Source: Humulus lupulus
Taxonomy: Eukaryota; Streptophyta; Magnoliopsida; Rosales; Cannabaceae
Reading direction: 5' to 3'
Assembly: GCF_963169125.1 (NCBI RefSeq)
Contig: NC_084800.1
Span: 145,262,397 to 145,326,396 of the forward strand
DNA: 64,000 nt
In this document: in pieces, positions 55,241-64,000 of the stretch
How positions within the stretch are numbered: the first letter of the stretch is position 1
How the letters are laid out: each line of letters begins with the position of its first letter
Translations under genes and position numbers: made by a program
Notes under the pieces: generated by a model
What the model was told of the DNA's origin: nothing
Seen by the model: only the letters and a program-made list of their open reading frames with translations
Database searches by the model: none

Positions 55241-56172
55241 CTCTAAACCTCCGAGGCGTTCCTTGGTCTCGGCTAATCCTTAACCGCCTCCACCTTAGAT
55301 GGATCCACCTTAATCTTATCTGCACCAACAATATGTCCATGAAATGTCACCTCTGGTAGCCAAAACTCGCACTTCTTAAACTTGGCGTACAACTAATGCT
55401 CCCTCAATCTTTGTAGAACCTGTCGTAGATGAAACTCATGCTCTACCTCTGAACTGGAGTACAATAAGATGTCTGAAAGGCGTTGCTATGCCCCGGGGGA
55501 TAGTAATCCTGATCGTAAGGTCAAGCTCGCCGCCTGCAGCCGCGAGCACATGAGAGCTGGACACCTGCTGCCCTTGAAGGGTTACTTTAAAAATTTCTTG
55601 GATTATGTCGGTCTCGCCCCATCCAACTCTAGACCAACTCTTTCAGAGTTTTGTCAGCTCTAAGGTCGCTGTACCATGAGATGAAGTGGGACGGGCTTTC
55701 AGCACAAGAGATATTATATCTCTTTTGCCTCAAGAGCAACCCTTCTCGAGCTCACAGAGGACATCCTAAACCATCCTCCAAATTTCAAGACGAACTGATC
55801 CAGAAAGTCCTTGAACACCCTGCTCATTAGGTTCATGAAGGCTATTGGGGCATTGGTCAAACGAAATGACATGACCAGAAACTCATCATGCCCATACCTC
55901 ATTCGAAAGGCCGTCTTCAGTATGTCCTCGTCCTTGATCCTCAGCTGGTGATAACCAGATTGAAGATCAATCTTTGAGAACACCGTCTTACCTTATAGCT
56001 GATTGAACAAGTCGTCAATCCTTGGTAGAGGATATTTATTCTTGATAGTTAACTTGTTCAATTCCTTGTAGTTTATAGACATCCTCAGAGTCCTGCCCTT
56101 CTTCTTTACAAAGAAAACTAGGGCACCCCATGGCGAGAAACATGGCCTGATGAACCCCAAATCCAGAAGCTC
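55241..56172 (-). pseudogene. G3 reverse transcriptase, split at the active site
   Basis: The N-terminal half is 55791-56172: [22 protein letters not shown]...[35 protein letters not shown], ending FKDFLDQFV. The C-terminal half is 55241-55473: [28 protein letters not shown] and GHIVGADKI. Between them, where VIVFID should stand, lie about 317 bp of foreign sequence (55474-55790). The catalytic Asp-Asp is thereby disrupted. Additional stops occur near 55985. Confidence 0.87.
55474..55790 (+). pseudogene. Fragment of Tat-type antisense ORF (Transposase_28-like) inside G3 RT
   Basis: In plus orientation the fragment encodes LLPLKGYFKNFLDYVGLAP and, after a frame change, VLSALRSLYHEMKWDG and [16 protein letters not shown]. 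These match the pattern of the Tat1 antisense ORF (PFQLSPNGYRVLAG, SPAEIFYLYSFWTYPKKKG at 24400-24610), i.e. the N-terminal part of the plant Transposase_28-type domain. It is not a copy of the Tat1 sequence itself but of a related one. It replaces about 15 bp of RT. No terminal repeats or target duplication are visible. Confidence 0.72.
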
Positions 56173-56895
56173 CTATAATTGTATCTTCAACTCCTTCAGT
56201 TCTGCCGGTGTCATTCTATACGGTGCTCTTGACAGTGGCTCTGTCCCTGGTGCCAACTCAATGAAGAACTGAATCTCTCTGTGTGGTGGCAGCCCTGGTA
56301 AGTCCTCAGGGAATACATCTAAGTATTCACAAACCAATCTAGTCTCTCCATGCCCTGCTGGCAGTATTCTGGTGGTGCCAACCACCATGGCTAGGAATCC
56401 TATACATCCTCCCTGTAATAGGTCCCTAGCTCTTAGTGTTGAAATCATAGGTATGCGGGGTCCACATATCGGTCCCACGAAGACAAAGGGATCCTCTCCC
56501 TCTAGCTCAAATGTCACCATCTTCTTCCTAAAGTCAATGGTAGCCCCATATCTGACCAGCCAATCCATTCCTAGAATCATGTCGAAGTCCTCAATATCTA
56601 ACTCAATCAAATCTACTGAAAGTTCTCTACCGTCAACTATCACTGGCAGTGCTCTAGTCCATCTCCTAAAAACTACCAGTTCCCCTGTAGACAGTATCGT
56701 CCCAAACCCTGTAGTACGGTACTCACTAGGTCTACACAATCTATCAATCACCTTACTAGAAACAAAGGAATGTGTAGCACCAGAGTCAATCAATAAAGTA
56801 AAAGGAGAGCCAGCGCTAGAAAGCTGACCTGTCACTACCGAGGGACTAGCCTCAGCCTCTGCTTGCGTCAGAGTGAACACTTAAGCTGGAGTCAA
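56173..56895 (-). CDS. G3 protease, best preserved copy
   Basis: An open stretch of 235 codons (56173-56880). It starts in MFTLTQAEAEASPSVVTGQ, has the intact active site LLIDSGATHSFVSSKVIDR, VDLIELDIEDFDMILGMDWL, and the linker LPGLPPHREIQFFIELAPG toward RT. Normally it is part of a gag-pol polyprotein, so the Met is probably not a true start. Against G1 (DSR, split by L1) this copy keeps the catalytic Asp-Ser-Gly. It is flanked by broken gag and RT. Confidence 0.85.
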
Positions 56896-57999
56896 GCTGT
56901 CCACCTTCCCTGCTTCCCCTTTCTTCACTATCGGGCAGTCTTTCTTGAGATGTCCTACCACCCCGCACACATAACAGGCCTTAGCCCGACATTTGCCCGG
57001 ATGGCGTCTTCTGCACCTCGTGCACGCGTGATAGCTTCTTCATGAATCACCGCCTCCCTGATGGCCATCCTGAGTACCCCGACCTCTCCTATCAGGACCA
57101 GGAGCAATCAGAGTATCATGAGCCTTCCTCTTCAGATCACTGGGGCCTCCGCCCCCTACAACACCCAGAGTATGGAGGAACCGCCCTGCGGCCCTCCCGC
57201 CTTACCGCACTCTCCCTCCAGATCTTATTCTCCGCTTCCTCAACGGTAATAGGCTTCTCAACAGCCTGGGCATAAGTTGTTCCCCTAGATACTGTTGTGA
57301 TCTTCACATCTCGGGCTATCATAACATTAAGCTCTTTGATAAATCTATCTTGCCTAGCTACATCAGTAGACACAAGATCTGGTGCGAACTTTGCAAGTCT
57401 GTCAAACTTCAGGGTATATTCTGTGACTGTCATGCTGCCCTGAACAACCCCACTAATTCATTAACCTTTGCTACCCCCATGGCGACATTTTAATACTTCT
57501 AACTGAATAAATCTTTGAATCCTTCCCAAGTCAAAGTAGTAACATCTCTGGTCTGTGATGCCACTTCCCACCAAATACGGGCATCCTCTCTCAGCATATA
57601 TGTGGCACAGGCCACTCTGTCATGATCTTCTACCATCATGAAATCTAGGATAGTAGTAATCATAGTCATCCACTGTTCGACCTTCAGTGGATCAGATCCT
57701 CCCTCAAAAGTTGGGGGTTGCTGCTTCCTGAACCGCTCATACAATGACTCCCATATGTTCTCAACCTCTGCTGGAAGTACAACTGTTGCCACTGCCGGTG
57801 GCATAATAGGGGTAGCACTCCCTTATGGAGCCTGCTGTCGTAGAATTCAGATCTGCTCATCCTAGCGCTGTAGGCATGCTTGCATGTCTGCCATAAGTTG
57901 CTACCAGTTCTTAGGGACTGGCGAAGGGGTCTGGCCCTGGTCATCATCCCTTGACTCAGACCTACTGCCGGTAAGTCGTATAGATCGTCTTGGACGCAT
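56896..57999 (-). pseudogene. G3 gag
   Basis: Start ATG at 57997-57999 (MRPRRSIRLTG). Stops follow, then the open piece 57499-57804 with the gag core IWESLYERFRKQQPPTFEGG and WEVASQTRDVTTLTWEGFKD. The 57137-57433 piece has VTEYTLKFDRLAKFAPDL. A zinc knuckle CYVCGVVGHLKKDC (56945-56985) is intact as CX2CX4HX4C, preceded by a Cys/His-rich segment. Frameshifts lie near 57440-57500 and 57040-57140. Confidence 0.87.
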
Positions 58000-58385
58000 A
58001 GCTATCCAAGTTAATCTGCAATCAATAACTCGACGGCCAGACTATGATGACAGGGTAATAATCCTTCCATGATCCACCATTGGAACTCAAACATTCACAA
58101 ACAATCAAGATATAACAGTTTATCCAAGTATTCATTGATATATTCATTTACATGCATAGCAATGCTAATAAGCATGCCTCAATATCATCACACAATAGTC
58201 AAGGGCCGGGCCCTATCAATATCTCATGCTTCCGATTAATCAAGCAAATATCAACATTCATATTCCTTTCTAATCATTTAAGCATATAAACACATATACA
58301 GAATTACCAAACCCTGAGTCGAGCTTGTCTTTAGCGACGAATGTACATGTCTAGCCAGTCTTTAGGAACCCTTAAACCTAGGACA

Positions 58386-58396
58386 CTCTGATACCA
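58386..58396 (-). promoter_or_regulatory. Primer-binding site of G3
   Basis: TGGTATCAGAG on the minus strand, three bases inside the LTR L11 boundary at 58400. iMet-tRNA type. Confidence 0.9.
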
Positions 58397-58399
58397 AGT

Positions 58400-60824
58400 T
58401 GTAACGCCCTGGATAGCCAAGATTGTTACACTGTGTGGTTATAAAGGTGCAAGACTTGCTAATCAAGTCATTTAGTTAGAAACGTGTTACTGAAACTATA
58501 ATTGATCTAGGGATTAACATATTTCGGTCACAAAAGTTACATTTCATATAATCAAACGTTTTTGTAGATGGGATTCCAAAAGTAATAACGTTTAAAAGAC
58601 AGTTTACAAAACTTCAGGATAAAAGTACAGCTACTAGCCACCCTAAGGGCAAAATGAACATTTAGGCTTTTCCCATCCTGTACCACTCCTCGACCATGGC
58701 AGTCGATCAGCTGACTATGTATATCCGGCCCAAAGCTCTCCAACTCAGGTTTGGTCCACTTTGCCTTTGCCTTTACCTGCACCACGTAGCACCCGTGAGC
58801 CAAGGCCCAGCAAGAAACTAGATAACAGAGCATACTCATTAAGAAATCAATTTACAAATCAACAATTAGACAACTCCTAAAGCTTAGTCATATACTCAGC
58901 AATCCATAATATTCACATAATCAAGCATTCAGTATACCAAGCTCATTAATTAACATTGATAACCAATTCACATAATAAACAGGGTCAACGCCCTTAGGTC
59001 GCACCCCTATTTATGCCACTGACTCCAGTCTGCTTAAACTGAGCTCAGTGAATATTAAGCTGTCCTCAGCTACCAGTGGCCGACCCGCGCCCTGTGCGCA
59101 AATATTGATTGCGACACTCGTAAGTCGTTTATCACATGTCCCATGGAATAATACCATCTCATGACATCACATATAGGGAGCTGTTAATCCCATCATTAAC
59201 ACATAACCGGGTGCAATTTCTTATCTTTAGATTCCGATAGTTTGATTAGCGGAACCGACCCTCAAGCACAATCCTGTTCGAGCCCTAGCATACACCTAGT
59301 CATAGCAATAAATTAGAATCATCACTAAACTTCAATTCCAAAATCTAGCCTCAGGACCAATCCTGAGCCCTCGAGAAGCCCTAATTCCACCCAACAGGGT
59401 GGTGGAATCAAACCCCGAGCCCTCGGGCAAAAATCCTAAGAAATAACCCAAAAATTCCATTCTGGAAATAGGGTAGCACTAAAGCGCCCAAAAGTGGGTG
59501 CCATAGCGCTACAAACAAAGCCAAAAAGCGCCCAGACATCTAGGCCTAGCGTTGTAGCACCCAATGACTAGCGCTACAACGCTAGTTACAGCACTCCACT
59601 TCCAAGTTTTGTCTCCTTCGAACTTCCTCGCACCAAAACCCACCAAAACTCTTCCAAACCTCAATAATACTCCAAAATGAGCCTACCATCATCTATATCA
59701 CACCCCACACAACCCAACCATATAGAACTTAGCCACATGCACCCCAAAACAAAGAAAAAACCATGTTTGAGCTTGAAGATCAAAAACCCAACAGAAGAGA
59801 ACCAGAACAGTCAAGAATTCAAGTGTTCAAGCTCAGAATTTCTTACCTCAAGTGGGGAATTCGACCTTATGTTATCTTTAGTATCTTTCTAACCCTAAGC
59901 TCATTAGTTCCTCAAGATTTTCTCCATTAATTTCCATCAAAACCAAGTTTCAGAAATCCATGCCAATAAAACTCAGAAACTCAAGAACAACCTTAACACC
60001 TTACCGTGATTGGGTGAGTAACTCCTGCCAAATCCTCCAGCTTTATCAAGGTCCCTAGCCCCAAGCTCCAGCCTAAGTTTCCCCTGAGTTACAGCCTCAA
60101 AAATCCTCAAGGTGAGGAAGAGAACAAGGTATCCATAGGGAGAGGGAGAAAGAGTTTCTATTTTTCTTCCTTATCTTTTGCTTCTTTTCCTTCAGCTTCT
60201 ATTTCATTCTACACTTCCCACTAAGTCATAAAGGCAGAATATCACTTATCCCTTAAATTCAAATGACCATATTGCCCTCCCAATTATAACTAAACCTTTA
60301 AGTCCTTCTAAGGGCATTTTCGTCATTATTCCTAATTCCCGCTAATTCCTCAAATGTCCCTAATAATTACCGCTTACTTCCCGACACCTAACTAACAATC
60401 AATTTTTTTTCCTTAATATCAAATAATCTCATATATATTTCCCAAATTCCCAGAAATACCCCTAAGCTCCCCCGAGTCGGGTATAAATCCCCACCGTGAC
60501 TTTTCACAAAACTGCTCACTAGGATCGCCTCGAGTCACAAGCTGCAAATATATCCACATAATAATGTGGTCTCAACAATTTCTCACAAATAATCATGTTT
60601 ATGCCTCAACGGGCCAAAATTACAATTATACCCTTATAATCTAAACAGGGCCTACATGCATACTAATACTCATAATCATGCATCTCATATATTCAAATAA
60701 TCATATAGACATGCTTATCACATAGTCATGCATTTAATCATTTAAATCACACATACTCCAGTTATGCCCTCCCGACACACTAATCAACACCCTTGAGCCT
60801 TATTAGTAATTTTGGGTCGTTACA
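58400..60824 (-). repeat. L11: complete LTR (2425 bp) between two internal regions
   Basis: Plus-strand boundaries TGTAACGCCCTGG (58400) and TTTGGGTCGTTACA (60824). One side has the G3 PBS and gag. The other has a polypurine tract (60825-60838) and the end of another chromodomain-integrase. It is thus both the 5' LTR of G3 and the 3' LTR of the upstream copy. It contains the conserved block (58770-58818), AGCGCT cassette (59470-59600) and terminal hairpin (58401-58429). Confidence 0.92.
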
Positions 60825-60838
60825 ACTATCCCCTTCTA
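60825..60838 (-). promoter_or_regulatory. Polypurine tract next to L11
   Basis: The minus strand reads TAGAAGGGGATAGT immediately before the LTR start TGTAACG, the primer site for plus-strand synthesis. Confidence 0.82.
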
Positions 60839-60860
60839 ATGAGAATTTTGTCCTCGAAAT

Positions 60861-61558
60861 TTACCTAAATAACTCAGGATACTGATCCCGCATTGCTGAC
60901 TCAAGCTCCCAGGTCGCTTCCTCGACCCTACTATTCCTCCATAACACTTTAACTAGAGGAATCGTCTTATTTCGTAGTACTTTATCCTTACGATCCAAAA
61001 TCTGAACTGGTTGCTCCTCATAGGATAAATCTATCTGTAATTCAAAATGTTTATATTTCAGGACATGCGTTGTATCTGAGACGTACTTCTGGAGCATAGA
61101 AACATGGAATACGTCATGAACTCCTGACAATGATGGTGGCAAAGCTAACCTGTAAGCCACTTGACCGATCCTTTCCAGGATCTCAAAAGGTCCGATGAAT
61201 CTAGGGCTTAGCTTGCCCTTCTTCCCAAATCTCCTTACCCCTCGCAGTGGTGAAACTCGAAGAAACACGTGGTCCCCAACCAGGAACTCCACGTCCCTAC
61301 GCTTGGGATCAACGTAGCTTTTCTGTCTGCTCTGTGAGGCAAGCATCCTAGCTCGGATCTTCTCAATAGCTTCATTTGTCTTCTGAACCATATCTGGCCC
61401 CAAATACTTCCTCTCATCCATCTCATCCCAATGAATGGGTGATCTACATCTCCTCCCATATAACATCTCATATGGAGCCATTCCAATCGTTGATTGATAA
61501 CTGTTGTTATATTAAAACTCAATCAATGAGAGATACTTACTCCAAGATCCCTCAAAAT
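60861..61558 (-). pseudogene. Integrase C-terminus with intact chromodomain, truncated upstream
   Basis: 206 open codons ending in a stop near 60861: [24 protein letters not shown] region, GPFEILERIGQVAYRLALP, GVHDVFHVSMLQKYVSD, then the chromodomain end VKVLWRNSRVEEATWELESAMRDQYPELF (quoted in two parts: VKVLWRNSRVEEATWELE and AMRDQYPELF). It is the best chromodomain in the window and defines the normal C-terminus. At 61558 it breaks into LTR fragment L12. The apparent Met is internal to the polyprotein. Confidence 0.87.
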
Positions 61559-62795
61559 TTTCTTACCTCGAATCACGAGCACGATCCTCAGTCATGAGCC
61601 CTAACCATAATCCTAGTCACAAATAACAATGGATAATTACCAATCTCTAATCCAAATAAATTTTTAGGGAACAAATATTAGCCTCCGGGACCTCGAATTC
61701 CACTAAACCGGGTAGTAGAATTAGTCCCAAGTGCCTAGGTTTGAATCCTCGAGCCTGGCCAAGCCTGAAACCTTATTTTTCCTTAATTTTCCATTTAGGG
61801 CCATGACTTGCACCCCTCCAGGTCACAGCCCACCTAGCGAAACAAAGGTTCGCAGCCTCCTAAAACAAATGGGTCGCGGTGCCTAAAGAATAGGGCCGCG
61901 ACTCAAGCCCCTAAATCCAGAAAATGCACCTTTTTCCATCATTTCCCTCAAACCTAAACCCCAAAATCCTACCCCAAATCCTAAGCAAATCTAAGAATTG
62001 AACCTAGAAAACTTATCCTTATATCCCAACCATCACAACAAACCTATAACAATTTTCTTACACCATCAAACACCCAAAATCAGCTAGGAAACTTAAACTC
62101 ATGGAAACTCTAACTTTTAACAACAACACAACTAAATTAAGAAATTAGAACTTTGAAACCTTAACTCAATGACCACTAAATCCTCAACTTCAATCTTTCA
62201 GTTCCTGAGCTTTAATTCCCACACTTCCCAGCTGATTCTTGTCAACTTTTAGCCTCAGTCTTCCAGACGTTCTTGTTGAATTCCCTAGGTTCCCTCTTCC
62301 AAAACCTCAAAGTCCTCTTAGGCACAAGAGAGAGAGTGAAACGTGTATGAGAGAATGAGAGGGCTGAGAGGTACCTGTAATTTTTCTATTAGTTCTGGTA
62401 AGCTCTAAAGTATCAAAGATAAACTTAACCCCAAAAGATAGAAGTACCCCTCTAAAAACTCAGCTTTCTTTAATTGTTCCAAGGGAAAATGGTCTTTTCC
62501 CAAATTCCCACTAATTCCACAAGTCATCCTATCAATTCCCAATTAATCCTGACAAGTCCAAATAATTACCAAATACTTAATCATTACTCAATATACCCCA
62601 AGTTATATTCTAAGTTCCTAAAATACCTATAGACTAACTCCGAGTCGGGTATTAAACCCCGCTGTGACTATTCTGCTAATCTGCTCACTAGGATCATCTC
62701 GAGCCACATACTACAGATATATCCACATAATATTGTGGTCTCAACCATTAATCATATATAATCTCACTTATGCCCGTAAGGGGCCAAAATTACAA
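61559..62795 (-). repeat. L12: internal LTR fragment, both ends truncated
   Basis: The minus-strand LTR middle, starting at TTTTCTTACCTCGAATCACGAGC (the splice-donor-like site) and running to GGGGCCAAAATTACAA, corresponds to about 59215-60632 of L11. CCGCGG-type cassette at 61800-61910, unlike L11. The conserved block, U5 end and U3 start are missing. It is joined to a minus-strand integrase on one side and a plus-strand pol on the other. Confidence 0.8.
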
Positions 62796-64000
62796 GGATC
62801 AGATCTCACCCAGAAGGATCTGAACATGTGGCAGAGGTGTTGGTTGGAGTTGGTGAAAAATTATGATTGTGATATTCTTTACCACCCAGGGAAAGCCAAT
62901 GTGGTGGTAGATGCATTGAGCCACAAGGGCCCGGGACAATTATTTTGCTGGGCACAGATTTCGAGAGAATCGACAGTAGAGATGTCTAGAGCGAGGATAG
63001 AGTTGGTTGTGGGAAGGTTGGCCAATATTACTTTACAGTCGATCCTGTGAGAGCAGATGAAAGAGGGTCAGACGATTGATGCACTATTGCAGAAAGTTAG
63101 GGGGAATGTCTTAGCAGGAGTGGCTAAGGACTATTCCATTTCTAAGATTGGTTTGCTACAGTACAAGGATCAGATCTATGTCCCGACAGATATAGGGATT
63201 AGATGTGAGATATTGGATGAATCCCATACTACACTGTACTCACTCCATCCAGGCACCACAAAGATGTATCAGGATATACAGACGTCGTACTGGTGGTCTG
63301 AGATGAAGAAGGATGTGGTGGAGTACGTGGCCAAGTGTTTAACTTGTCAACAGGTGAAGGCTGAGCATCAGCGGCCAGCGGGGTTGCTTCAACCTTTAGG
63401 TATTCCTGAGTTGAAATGAGAGGACATTACGATAGATTTTGTTGGAGGTTTACCCAGGACAGTGGGATTAGATTACTCGGTGTGGGTGATAGTAGACAAA
63501 TACATCATGTCAACTCAAATTCTGCCAGTGAAGACGATCTATATTGTGGATCAGTATGCAGAGCTATACGTGAGGGAGATTGTACGTCTTCATGGGGTTA
63601 CCATGTATATAGTATCCGATCGGGATCCTATATTTACCTCCCAGTTTTGCAGTAGTTTACAGAAGGCTATGGGGACTCAGCTGAAGTTCAGTAGGACCTT
63701 TCATCCTTAAACCGATGGACACTCTGAGAGGATGATTCAGGTATTGGAGGACATGCTCAGGGCATATATGATAGACTTTGTGGGATCGTGGAGTAAGTAT
63801 CTCCCGTTGATTGAGTTTTCATATAACAACAGTTATCAATCAACGATTGGAGTAGCTCCGTATGAGATGTTATATGGGAGAAGGTGTAGATCACCCATTC
63901 ATTGGGATGAGATGGGTGAGATGAAGCATTTGGGATTGGACGTGGTTCAGAAGACTAATGAGGCTTCGAGAAGATTCGAGCTCAAATCTAGCTTCGCAGA
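62796..64000 (+). pseudogene. G4: plus-strand Tekay-like RNase H end and integrase, partial
   Basis: Starts abruptly within RNase H (TQKDLNMWQRCWLEL, the KANVVVDALS motif at 62895), then the integrase zinc region (YSLHPGTTKMYQDIQ and CLTCQQVK), the core (Asp in VWVIVDKYIMST, Asp in IVSDRDPIFTS, Glu in DGHSERMIQ) and SYNNSYQSTIG to the window end. In-frame stops are near 63056, 63419 and 63709. The D,D,E residues are intact. RT and gag are absent because L12 is joined directly to RNase H. Confidence 0.87.

Larger units (their letters stand above)
53206..58399 (-). mobile_element. G3: Tekay-like chromovirus internal region, nearly full length
   Basis: PBS (58386-58396), leader, gag from 57999, protease, RT, RNase H, integrase and chromodomain down to 53206. 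The upstream LTR is L11 (58400-60824). It is the most complete internal region in the window but has stops, a Tat-derived fragment in RT (55474-55790) and a deleted 3' end. Confidence 0.88.

Overview
The window looks like flowering-plant nuclear DNA, probably from a large eudicot genome. It is almost entirely long-terminal-repeat (LTR) retrotransposon sequence. I recognise no intact host gene, tRNA, rRNA or CRISPR array. The plant assignment rests on plant-type lineages: Tekay/Del-like chromoviruses with an initiator-Met-tRNA primer site and a chromodomain, Tat elements with a second RNase H and an antisense ORF, and a Ty1/copia relic. Species cannot be read from the sequence; a Cannabaceae-like genome is only a guess.

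Layout. (1) 1-8944: minus-strand Tekay-like element G1 with its 5' LTR (6759-8944), PBS, gag and pol; its 3' end lies outside the window. A solo LTR (2760-5144, TSD catac) splits it. (2) 8945-10503: minus-strand copia gag-protease-integrase relic, cut inside integrase by G1. (3) 11181-38725: Tat element Tat1, plus strand, with a truncated 5' LTR, gag, protease, RT, RNase H, second RNase H, integrase, two tandem-repeat blocks, a broken antisense ORF, a 14-G polypurine tract and a complete 860-bp 3' LTR. Nested in it are an opposed LTR pair (19542-23433), a multi-level LTR nest (24644-34236) and a solo LTR (35014-37303). Without insertions it would be about 11.8 kb. (4) 38726-41240: AT-rich DNA, perhaps with a hAT-like end. 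(5) 41240-47490: second Tat relic, Tat2, with a 34-bp minisatellite before its TATA box. (6) 47490-61558: minus-strand chain of Tekay-like internal regions joined through shared LTRs (G2 relic, LTR L10, element G3, LTR L11, integrase tail of another copy). A 3956-bp solo LTR sits in G2 RNase H, and a short fragment of a Tat-type antisense ORF sits in G3 RT at the catalytic motif. (7) 61559-62795: LTR fragment. (8) 62796-64000: plus-strand Tekay-like RNase H/integrase, running off the window.

No element is autonomous as seen: each has stops, frameshifts, altered catalytic residues or deletions. Six LTR insertions have exact or near-exact 5-bp target duplications and no internal region, so LTR-LTR recombination has been frequent. 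The most interesting patterns are in the long LTRs: a conserved ~29-nt hairpin at the 3' terminus, a conserved block with splice-site-like signals, and a GC-rich dyad cassette that switches between two sequence types among subfamilies. The replacement of the G3 RT catalytic site by an antisense-ORF fragment is the most unusual single event.
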